Shown here: piece after piece, positions 12,306 to 22,562 of the stretch
Layout of the letters: the number at the start of each line of letters is the position of its first letter
Numbering within the stretch: position 1 is the stretch's first letter
Origin: Sesamum alatum
Lineage: Eukaryota; Streptophyta; Magnoliopsida; Lamiales; Pedaliaceae
NCBI GenBank assembly: GCA_034509735.1
Contig: JACGWO010000002.1
Location: forward strand, 42,239,702-42,303,701
DNA length: 64,000 nt
Direction: 5' to 3'
The notes under the pieces: generated by a model
Told to the model about the DNA's origin: nothing
What the model saw: the letters and a program-made list of their open reading frames with translations, nothing else
Database searches by the model: none
Position numbers and translations under genes: made by a program

Positions 12306-13666
12306 AAAGATGACAATTTTAACCCGCATTCGAAAAACCCGATCCAGACCCGTCCCATATGGGGCGGGGTCTGGGACCCAATTTTTTGGGTTTGGGGAGG
12401 ATTTGGGGCATAAAAAACCTGCCTCGGTCGGGTCCGGGACGGGGTACGGGTCTTGTCCAAAACCCGCCCCGATTCCGCCTCTTTTTTATTATATATTATT
12501 AATATATATTATAAATAAGAAATTATAGTATTATATTTAAATTCTAAATAAGTTTTGCATGTACCCAACTCTATATAAGAAATTAAAAAAATAAAAAATT
12601 AATGATTATTTTAAATTGAAAACTATATAGTCTATATTAAGTTATTTAAATTTAAATTGATATTATTTATTAAAAAATAAAATATTAATTTAATGTATTC
12701 TTTGTATAATATAATTCATTGTAAATCGTAAAATGATATTACTTGAAAAGAAGATTAATAATTTAGATAAACATATTAGTTGTCTTATACAATTCATTTT
12801 AGATATATTATTATATAATGAGATCAAAAAGTTCAATTAACAATTACGATATCTTAAACTCCAGCCACCCGATTCATACCAAATTTTAATATATATAAGT
12901 TTGTGTCCATTAGATCATATTGGACGGTACGATTTAAAATCATATGGTCTGATTCAATGATACACCGTCTTAAATGATTACTCTTTTGTTTCGAGTACGA
13001 TATCTCAACATCCGTATACCCAATAAGTCTAAAACTTTACCAAATGTATTTTTCTGTAAATTTGATCATATCTAACGGTTAGATCTGAATTTTAACGGTC
13101 CAATTAACCCATGTTGTTCAACAATATAAGGTGATAGTTACATCAATGTAATACTAACATTATAAATATACAAATTTATTACATATTGTGAACATATACC
13201 AATCTCAACTATAAATACTTTTATGTATTTCAATTGCATTATTCCAGAAAATGGATATTTTCTACAATATTAAATTGTTCAATATGATTTTTTTTATTTT
13301 TTAGTATATTTTATTAATTATATTACTACTAAACAAATTAGTAGATTATATTTATAAAAAAAATTAAAATATTATATAATATATTTAATATTTTGATAAT
13401 TAATATAATATTATTTAATATTAAAAAATGTAATATATTTTTAGGGATGTTATGCATGAAAGTATGTTTTAATTTCTTGTGTTTAAGAAATGAAAAATTG
13501 AGTACAAAAAATATTAATAAATTCATGGCGGGTTGGGACGAGGCGGGGTCGGGGTTAGATCTTGGTGGGGCGGGGCGGGACAGGGTATGGGGCATAAAAA
13601 ATTTAACCGGGGCGGGTCTCGGGTTCACTCGAACCCGTACCAGACCCACCCCGTTGCCATCCCTAG
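12306..13666. mobile_element. Non-autonomous hAT-like element with GC-rich ends and 8-bp TSD
   Basis: Both ends carry GC-rich arms built from ACCCG/CGGGT words (12320-12480 and 13525-13660), around a very AT-rich middle with no transposase. The right end read inversely is CTAGGGATGGCAACGGGG and the left end AAAGATGACAATTTTAACC, a degraded match. An 8-bp repeat TCGCGAGT flanks the element (12298-12305 and 13667-13674), the duplication length typical of hAT elements. The open frames within the arms are repeat artefacts. Confidence 0.75.
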
Positions 13667-13674
13667 TCGCGAGT

Positions 13675-14149
13675 TGAGCCCGCAACCAGCTCAATTTTTT
13701 TTAAATTTAATTATTTATTAATTATTAGTTAAAATATTTTAAAAATAATAATTGATGTTTAATTACATATAATTAGTAGTTAAGATTAATTCATTGTTAT
13801 TTTAAAATTTTAAATTTTAAATTTACAATTATTATTTAATAAATTTTTCATACATAAATATAATTAAGTTTTTAAAAATTAAGAAATATATTTATTAATT
13901 CAATATGACATAATAATATTACATGCTGTATAAAAAATAAAAATATTATAAAATTAGTAATAATTATAAGCTATAATAATAATCACGAGTCAATATTATA
14001 AAATTAGAATAATTATAAGCTATAATATTTTTATAAAAATATTATAAAAATATCATCTACGTATAGAAGCAATATCATCTACTTTAACTCCTACAATTTC
14101 ATCGATTTCATCATACTCATCATGTCAACCTCGTTTTCAGCCGGACTAT
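13675..14149. other. AT-rich spacer
   Basis: Nothing recognisable beyond AT-rich sequence with short repeated ATTATAAAATTAG words near 13945-14010. Confidence 0.4.
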
Positions 14150-15235
14150 CCAATCCTCAATAATCTGAAATTTACATAAATTTTCAAAAAATTGCAGAAT
14201 TAAAATTCCATAAAATTTTAGAAATTTACATAAAATTTTCAAAATTTTCAGAAATAATTTCCAAAATTCTCAAAATTTGCAGAAATGGTGTAAAATTCCC
14301 AAAAATTAAGGAAAGTTATTATTTTCAGAAATTAAAAGTTTCAGAAATTTGTACAATAAATTCAACACTAATTTCATCAACAATCAACCAATAATTAAAC
14401 ATATAATTAATCAATTACTTTATCAACACTAATTAACCCAAAAATTCATATCATAAACGCATTTTTAATATTTCATATCAACACTAATTAACCCAACAAT
14501 CAGAAAATCATAAAAAAATAGAAAATTTGCAAAAAAGTATAAAAAAATCGAACAAAAGCATTTCTGAAAATTTAAGAAAATTGTAATATTTCAGAATATC
14601 AGAAAAAATTTAATATTTAAGAATATTTCTGAAAATTGCAGAAATACTATGAAATTTAAGGAAATATTTTAATATTTTAGTTTTCAGAAAATATTTGTAA
14701 AAATTTTAATATTTTAATTTACAGAAAATATTTAAATTTTCAGAAAATATTTCATTTTTTTTAATATCTCAAAAAAATAATACAAAATGCATTTCTGAAA
14801 ATCTTATACAAAATAGTCTGGAGGATATCATTATCGAACAAATATTTCTGAAAATTTTGTAAAATTGTAATATTCCAGAATATCAGAATTTTTTTTAATA
14901 ATTCTGAAATTTTCAGAAATGTTCTGAAAATTCCGAAAATATTTTAGTTTTCAGAAAATATTTCAGGAAAATTTTTAATATTTCATAAAATTATTAAAAA
15001 AATTTAATATTTCAGAATTTTGTTTTATACAAAATGCATTTATAAATACCAAAAATTCAGAAAATTGCAAAAAGAAAAATAAGAATAATTGCAAAAAAAG
15101 TTTCAGAAACTCGCAAAAAAATCACAAAATCCACAATATGCACTTTTTTAAAAAAATGTCCGTGTCTGTCCACAATATGTATTTTTAAACAATATTCACA
15201 AAAATCTTAATATTCACAAAAATCACAATAATACA
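14150..15235. repeat. Cryptic repeat field of TTTCAGAAA/AGAAAATT words
   Basis: Words such as TTTCAGAAA, CAGAAATT, TCAGAATATC and their variants recur dozens of times at irregular spacing over about 1 kb. It looks like a decayed tandem or amplified array, without a fixed unit length that I could define. It is non-coding. Confidence 0.55.
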
Positions 15236-16900
15236 ACGTTTAGGGGCGGGGGAGTTTCAGATGTAGACGGAGGAATCATGACAGTCGCGTGCATACAAAG
15301 ACTGTATCTTGGATCTGGTGAGAGGTGAGATATGGTCATTATAAACCTCGTTCAGTGCAGTCAGAGTATGAATCGAGGACGGTAAATTCCAAGAAAGAAT
15401 TTGTTTCATGTCAATATATGACGGTGATGTCTTTTATGCGCTCTGAGATGATTTAGACTCTGAAAGTCTATGTCATGGCGTTTGATTTAGTGACAAGGGA
15501 TTTTCTACGTCGATCAATAGAGTAAACGTATCTCGAGTATGAAGCATAGTGCCTAGTCAAGGATAGAAACCGGTGCCCAATTCCATGCCCTAGACTAAGG
15601 CCAGGAGACAATCGACAGTAGGATCATACCCGTATGGAACTTGGAGCCTAAATGCTCACATCAATATTTACCTAATCTCTAATGCCATGGAACATTGCTA
15701 GACGGCTACCCTTGGTGACAGGCGTTTTTTATTAATGGTTAATCAATAATAATTAATTAAATTAGATTTGATTAATTAGTTATGATGGACACAAGCCCGA
15801 GTCTAGCTAAAGGTGAACTTAAAGAGCCACGTACAAATCACTATGGTGTAGTGGAATTAATTATGAAATAAACAAATTAATATAATTGGATTAGATTAAT
15901 TCAAGGAGAATATAAATGATTAGATCATTTATTGAGAAAGTCCATTTGATGGATAGACCAAGATTTAATCGATTGGGTTTATTAAATTTGGGCTCCGTAC
16001 TTTTAAATTAATTGGATTAGTTTAATTGGGCTTGATCTAATTAATTGATTGAATCGATTGATTAATGTTTGGGCTTGTGTTTATTTAATTGAATAAAATA
16101 AACTAGTATTGAGTTGAAATTAATTGAATTAATTAAAACCCAGGTCTTAGTTGGACTCGATTTAATTGGATTAAATCAAGCCTAGTCCAATACATGAAAT
16201 CCAAGCCCATTGAGTGCAAGTTGGAGCATGTTGCAAGAACTTTCAACTCCTCCACATATGAAGGACGTGAATGGTTCATGGAGCACTAAATGTGCATGTG
16301 TGTGTAGAAGTTACTTGAAGGTAACTTGTGTTTGAATTGTAAATTCATGTAAATATACACAATTACACAAAAACTATTTTCATGATCTCACTTGCTCTCC
16401 ACCCAACACTCACGGCCAGCCTTGTTTTTCTTAGAGAAAATCACTTCCCTCTTAATTCTCCTCGTGTTCTACTTGAACAAGGTTCAAGCAAAGAATAAAA
16501 TAATCTAAATACACTAATTAATAGTGTTTATTTGAATTTTTTTTATTTAATAATAGAGTTAGATTCTACTCCTAGTGCGGTGTGAACGACGTAAAGGAAT
16601 CTTAGGTTGGATTCTAGAAGTTAACAGAAAAAGAAACGAAAAAGGAACAACGCTTGTTGCCGTTCAAACATAAACAAACGGTAATGTTCTGGTTTAAATA
16701 CTTGTATTTTTTTCGTTTTCTCCTCTAGTCACTCATTCACGCATATCTATTTTATGTTATGATGTGTTGAAAATACCGAATGCCCGGGATTCAGAGGGGG
16801 CACACCTTTGAAATCATATTTAATTTCTTTTAATTTACGTTTTTGCCATGTTCCCTGGTTGTACCGATTCTTTCAAGTATATCTTATTGCATTATTTTAT
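15236..16900. mobile_element. Unclassified retroelement-like block
   Basis: The base composition becomes more balanced and non-repetitive than on either side. It contains ACACTCACGGCCAGCC and a region resembling an LTR/leader near 16380-16720, but I found no paired LTR, primer-binding site or coding domain. This could be a decayed LTR element or another long non-coding transposon. Confidence 0.3.
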
Positions 16901-17085
16901 ATATTGTTGGGGCTACTGGCAGATTTGAATATACAAGTATAATATATATTATGACATATTTATATATTTTCTACCGTTGCTCCATTGATGCTGTTGTAGT
17001 TTGTTGAACTTGAAGAAGGCATGATCAAGTTGTAACATAAATTGGTTGGAAACGATACGTGGTTGATGATTGATTTTTATGGAAA
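16901..17085. other. Intergenic spacer
   Basis: No feature is recognised. Confidence 0.4.
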
Positions 17086-17327
17086 ACTAGCCGTTGTGGC
17101 ATGCCGTCCCTGCGTGCATATAAAATAATATTGCATGTTTTAAAGTTATTGTAAATAAAAAATATACATATTAATCAAGACATTGCATTTAAGAAAAATA
17201 AAAAAGAAAGAAAAGAAATGAATACTAACTTAAGGGTATTATCGGTATAACAAAAAAATTGGTATTGCGGTGTAAGTAACCGCCATTTATTAGTAAAAAG
17301 AGAGTTTGATTTATATAATAGTATAGA
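17086..17327 (-). mobile_element. Short non-autonomous Helitron
   Basis: On the minus strand it starts TCTATACTATTATATAAATC and ends CAACGGCTAGT. A GC-rich hairpin-like stretch (GCACGCAGGGACGGCATGCC) lies just before the CTAGT end. It sits between A and T without a target duplication, as Helitrons do. Related copies lie at 33625-34334 and 60369-60658. It is about 242 bp and encodes nothing. Confidence 0.8.
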
Positions 17328-18085
17328 TGTATAAATAAATATTGGGTTGATTGCTATTGAATACTGGCAAACCTCTTGCTAAATTATTCTTGATTTTGTC
17401 AAATTTGATTTGTACATTGCATTTCTAATTGCACCATATATTTATAAGGGAGTATGTTTAACAAAAGGCTAAATTCCAACGGTCATAATTGTTTAACGGT
17501 CATAAAACACTAACTTTAAATTAATTTTGAAAAGAGACGGATGGTTTTGCAATTATATATATTTTTTACCAAAATTTTTAGGGGCGTTTTTTTAAGATCA
17601 TTTTCTGACCAAAAAATTGACAGGAATTTTAAAGGAAGATGAAATTGAAAAATAACAAAAAGAATTGGATGATTTTAAAAATCGACTAAAAATACCGGGA
17701 ATTAAAATGAAAATAACCCGACGATAACCTAACTCTACCACATATTCATAAGTTCGAGTTTATTGCTAGTGCAAAATTAGGAATTATTATATTTTTATTT
17801 GAAAGTAGACGGTTAAAATTTTGAGTTTTTAGAAGGGTACTTGATTCGGTAGTTGTCCGTAAACATTGGGTAAAATGGTCCTGCCCACATGTGTTATTGA
17901 AAATAGCAATTTACTATCTTATGTAAAAAAATTTATTAATTTATCCCATTATATTTTTAAAAAATGAGCAAAATACTTTCTTAAGCCACGTGGTGTGCAT
18001 CACGCGCCCCATTTGCGGTTGTGCTTCATTTTTTCTTATAAAAGGACTTTTATACCCCTAAATGTGAACCATTAGATCTTATTCT

Positions 18086-18112
18086 TTATATATATATATA
18101 TATATATATATG
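18086..18112. repeat. TA microsatellite
   Basis: About 27 nt of alternating TA. Confidence 0.85.
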
Positions 18113-18365
18113 CCAACGGTTGAGATTTGATGATTAAATCAATGGCATACATCTCTCCTGATTTAGATCAACGGTCTTTATTGATGCATAAATAAATGGC
18201 TCAGATTTATCTGAATTAAATTAGTGACTCACATTTATATAATATAAAATATATATTTATAGACAAAAAATTTTTTTACAATAAATAAATTATAAATTGT
18301 ACATACATATACATATAATATTAATAAAAAATTAAAAAAATACCCAAAAAATATTGAAACGGTCG

Positions 18366-18605
18366 CCGATTTGAAGCGGCGGCCAGGGGAGGGAGAAAAA
18401 GGGTGCGCTGCTGGGGGAAGGTGCACAGGCAGGTGGAGGTGGAAGTGGTGCGATGCGGGGGGAGCGGCAAGGGCGCAATGGCGAAGCGAAAGTGGAGGGG
18501 GAGGGAAATCGCAGGCGGCAGTGTGGGGAGGGGGATGGGAGGCGCGCAGCTGGGGGAGGGGGAAAAGCAACGCGCTGGTAGGGGGAAGCACACATGCGGG
18601 CGGAG
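18366..18605. repeat. GC-rich, purine-strand island
   Basis: About 240 bp where the plus strand is dominated by G and A with many GGGG and GGAGGG runs, inside otherwise AT-rich DNA. Frames are open on both strands because the composition lacks stops, not because of protein similarity. Just downstream is GGGTAAATTGCATTTTGCCC, which resembles the ends of the GC-cored element at 42467-43760. It may be the core of a related insertion in unit 1. Confidence 0.5.
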
Positions 18606-20096
18606 AGGAGGTGGTTGTTATTTTCGACTAACACAGGAGGGTAAATTGCATTTTGCCCTGTAAACATTAGGGTCGAATTCATTTTACCTTTTGAATTATC
18701 TTTGTTTTTGTATTTTATTATCTAAATTTTTATTTTATTTATCATATCAACTACATGAGTTTTGAAGTTACCACCTCAAATACTTATTCCGTAAAATTTT
18801 CTATCAAAAGATATATCGTCACATGAAATACACATGTGTAATTTATACCATAAAATCTCAAATCTGATTCCATTTTTCAGGTATACACCATGTTCCTTCA
18901 ATAAAAAATGAAATTCAACATAAAACTTAATAAACCCATGAGTAATTTTTTAGAAATAAGGAAAATTATTACACATGTGCGTTGCTTAAACACAAATTTT
19001 ATCATATCTAAAAATCAAAACACAAGAAAATTATCTCAAATAAAAATATATATTTGATAGGTAAAATTGGGGACAATCTCTATGTAATCCTCTTATTTTT
19101 CTTTTCAAAAATCGAAAGTTTGATATTTTGCAATTCAAAAATAAAGTCTTCATGTAGATCTCTTTTGGATTCAAATTTGACTTTCTATAACGTTAATTCG
19201 AGGGATCCTACCTATAATTCTGAATCGAACTTTATAATCTTGATTTTTCGCTTTGAGGATTAGATAAGGATTTGCGACTTGATTCTCCTTGAAAATGGAC
19301 TTCGGATATTTATAACGTTGGTGCAATGTCTGTAATTATTCGAAATCAAATGCTATAATTTGTTGCGCGCCTTTGACGAACAACTCGACCCTTTGAGTGT
19401 TTTGAATATTCTTGAACAAGGAACTTCGATAATTCTTTTGGTCTTCTTCTCTAGCTCCATTCTTCGATCTCTATGTATGTGTGAATTTTGAATGAGTTTC
19501 AAGGAACTCTTTATATAGATGTAAAAAATGAAGAGTTATCATGTACTTGAACACCTTTAATATTATCTTTTCATAATTTAATTTTAAAAAACAAATACAT
19601 CAATGACATGACATGATTGATCAATTTAACACTATACCTTTAATATTAGTATTTTCTTAAAGAGATAAATATCAAATGATTTATCTTGACTGATTGAAAC
19701 TTACATACAGTTGTCTCACTATGCATACTAAAATTTTGTGATATGTGATTATTTTTTAGTAATAGATGGTTTGACAAATTGAAATTAAAAAAAATTTAGG
19801 TGGCAAAGTAAAAAAAAAGTCCATTGTTCTGAGGATAAAATGTTATTTAACCTAAATATTATTTGATAAAAAAAATTCATGTAGTTAAACGATTTGGACT
19901 TTTAATGACAATCAATTGTATTAATTTAATACATCAATATTGTACTTCTAAGTAAGGTTTTCCAATCAAACTCTCTTAACTTAATTTTCTTTTTTTAGTA
20001 CAAAAAACAGTTAGGTAGGGAAACCTAATTACTCGAGCAAAGTCGTGGAAAAGGAAAGAAACCCTTCTTAATGGGAGTTTAGTTCTTTAAGAATGG

Positions 20097-20436
20097 AGGT
20101 TAAATACTTCTAGTCATTTACTTTACAAAATTTTTAAAATAATTTTAAAATTGAGAAAAATCGATACATTTAGTTTCATGCTCTTTACGAGATTTTCAAA
20201 ATGATTCAAGAATTAAAAATAAATCGACACATTTAGTCCCATAAAATCCCGTAAAGCATAGAACTAAATATTTCGAGTTTTTTCAATTTTGAAACCATTT
20301 TGAGAATCACATAAAGCATATGACTAAACGTGTAGAGTTTTCTCAATTTTGGAATCATTTTAAAATCCCATAAAGTAAAGGACTAAATGTCTTGAATTCT
20401 TTTATCATATGGGACTGAAAATATAATTTTCCCCCT
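20097..20436. repeat. Imperfect internal repeats, possible foldback element
   Basis: Words like GACTAAATGT, CCCATAAAG and TTTTGAAACCATTTT recur about every 80-90 bp, and the outer parts look inverted relative to each other. Unit 2 lacks it at the matching place (after 31330), which suggests an insertion specific to unit 1. The ends were not resolved. Confidence 0.4.
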
Positions 20437-20819
20437 CCTTAATATATAGTCTTGTTAGTAAGTATGTTTTGGTCACTCTCTCTTAATATATACCAATCAT
20501 AATATTTGTTTTGTAATTGATTTAGGTCTGATCAAATTCAAAAAAGTATATACAAAACAATTTTATAAAAAAATCTGTATAACGTGGCGTGCGTATGTAA
20601 ATTGAAATTGAAGTAGAAAATATAAGTGTATTTGAAAAAAGGAAATGGATGCGCTGTATCTATACACAATGTAATGGTCCAAAAGCTATTGTTACTAAAA
20701 ATGTGCTGAAGCCTCATCAATGGTTTATGAGTAATCCCCCACGTAATTTGATAAATCAGTAAACAGAGTCCAAGATGAGGAAATATAACCCGTGCTTACA
20801 CGAACTGTATTTTTTATTA

Positions 20820-22058
20820 GGGTAAATTACAGTAAGTTTTCTTAAACTTTAACATAATTATAAATATACCATTAATTTAAAAAATTATTAATAAGCACGA
20901 TGTTGATAAAATTATATGATTTTTGTGTGGATATTTGGAGTTGTCAACTTTATCTTGTTGTATTTGATGCCCCTCAGCACATCCAACTGGCCAAAAGGAC
21001 AGTCCACCAACTCAGCTGGTGGCGGCCAAGCTTGCCCACCAGCAGGAGGTAAGAGGCCCATGGAAATTTTTCTTTTATCTTAACTAAACTGGCAGGTGCG
21101 AGAAACAAATCCACTTCACCCAGACACGTTATCATATAGCTATGCGGACACGTAATACAGATTGCCGACACGTTAATACACGTCACTCTAAAATATCTCC
21201 AGCTGGATCCTAGTAGATTGATGGCAAATTAATTGGGAAGTTGAGTATACCAGATTTTTGAATTTTTAGGCAGATCTAGCAAGATCTGGTCCACCTGGCG
21301 TATCTCAATCATATCAATGCAAACTACATGCAGGTTTTTCGAGGAGTTACCTGACTCAAAGAGGTTTCAAATAGCGTAGGACTCTCTTCAACCAACCTCC
21401 AAATTTTGCTCTGTACAAGCCTATAAATAGAGGTCTTCTACAATCATTTGGTAATATCTACTCACTTTTACAACTATCACACTCCATCACTCATTTTACT
21501 CTCGATTTTAAGGCTATTTTGAGCTCATTTTCATATATCACACGAATTATTATATCACACACCCATAATCACCAATTCAACATTATTCTCACTCATTTTT
21601 CAAGTTTTCTTTATTTAAGAGCATTACTGACTTAAACATCTGAGTGCTAATGTTTCTTTGCATATTAGTCCCTCAAAATCTTAGGATTTTCATAAAGGTC
21701 CTTCAAAATTTACAGTACCTTTGGACCCAAGTGTGCATCAACATTATTTTTTTTAAAAAAAATAAACAATTGTATAACACCAGACGAAGTGGGTGGAAAA
21801 TTTTGAAAAATTATCCACTTAGTTTATTAAAAAAATCAAAAAAATAAATAAAAAACAAGTAAAATTATATTTCATAATCAAAAAAGACATTTTAGTTAGT
21901 TCACCGTAAAAGTTTGATGAAAACCTAACGAAAGTTGACAGGTTGAGCTCGTTTTTAGACGAACATTAAAATTTAGGGGGTATTTATAATTTTTCAAACA
22001 ACAAACAAATATTGTAATATTTTATGTCAATTTTACGGGAGGTAGCTGTAATTTACCC
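20820..22058. mobile_element. GGGTAAATTAC-type foldback element, split by a solo LTR
   Basis: The left arm starts GGGTAAATTACAGTAAG at 20820. The right arm ends GTAGCTGTAATTTACCC at 22058. Matching copies sit at the same place in unit 2 (about 32395-32875) and unit 3 (about 39345-39809), so the insertion predates the duplications. The flanking 9-mers are poorly preserved (6 of 9). Confidence 0.65.
20965..21743 (+). mobile_element. Solo LTR (probably Ty3/gypsy type)
   Basis: About 779 bp bounded by TGATGCCCC and CATCAACA, i.e. TG...CA ends. The flanks are GTATT (20960-20964) and TTATT (21744-21748), 4 of 5 matching. A TATA box (CTATAAATAG at 21421-21430) precedes an R-like region and a GAGCATTACTGACTTAAACA motif of the kind common in plant gypsy LTRs. 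No internal coding region or second LTR is present, so it is the product of LTR-LTR recombination. The copies of the host element in units 2 and 3 lack it. Confidence 0.72.
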
Positions 22059-22509
22059 TTATATTTAGCATAATTACATCTACCCTTATATGTCAAATGT
22101 GTTTTTTATTTTAAAAATAATAATAATAATCAAGGGTAATATAGTCACTTTTCACACAAAAATCACGTCAATTATTTTATTAAAAAAATTATATAAATAA
22201 TGTTTGTATATTTCAATTTAATAAAATATATAATAAAAAATTCAATCAACTATTTTCAAATGATTATTTATACGAATTGGATTTTCTATTACAAACTTAA
22301 TTTCTCCTTCTATTTTATTCAACATACACATAATGTATACGAGAATGAAATCATGTAAGTTATAAAAAATTTTATACATGCAACATATATATATTAAACG
22401 AAGTAAAGATAAACATTACTTCTTAATGGAATGCTTACTGAATCAAAAAAAAAAAAAAAAAACGAAGTAAAAAATGTAATATACTTTTGCAACAGAAAGT
22501 CCGATTAAC
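22059..22509. other. Upstream region of UGT gene 1
   Basis: This is AT-rich 5' flanking sequence. It shares ACACAAAAATCACGTCAAT with the upstream regions of the other two units (near 34931 and 40121). An A-run lies at 22446-22462. Confidence 0.5.
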
Positions 22510-22517
22510 TATTTATT
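22510..22517 (+). promoter_or_regulatory. TATA-like box of UGT gene 1
   Basis: TATTTATT lies about 46 nt before the start codon. Unit 3 has TATTTATA at the same relative place. Confidence 0.45.
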
Positions 22518-22562
22518 GACAACCTCTCCTCCACGAAGCAGACACAACCCCCCCACAAACCA

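Noticed and set aside
12224..12528. Short open frames in the CGGGT-rich arms
   Set aside because: Repeat-driven translation of hAT subterminal sequence, present in both orientations.
18235..18682. Several overlapping open frames on both strands
   Set aside because: They come from the stop-poor GC-rich composition; the peptides are Pro/Ser- or Gly/Arg-rich without domain similarity or a gene structure.
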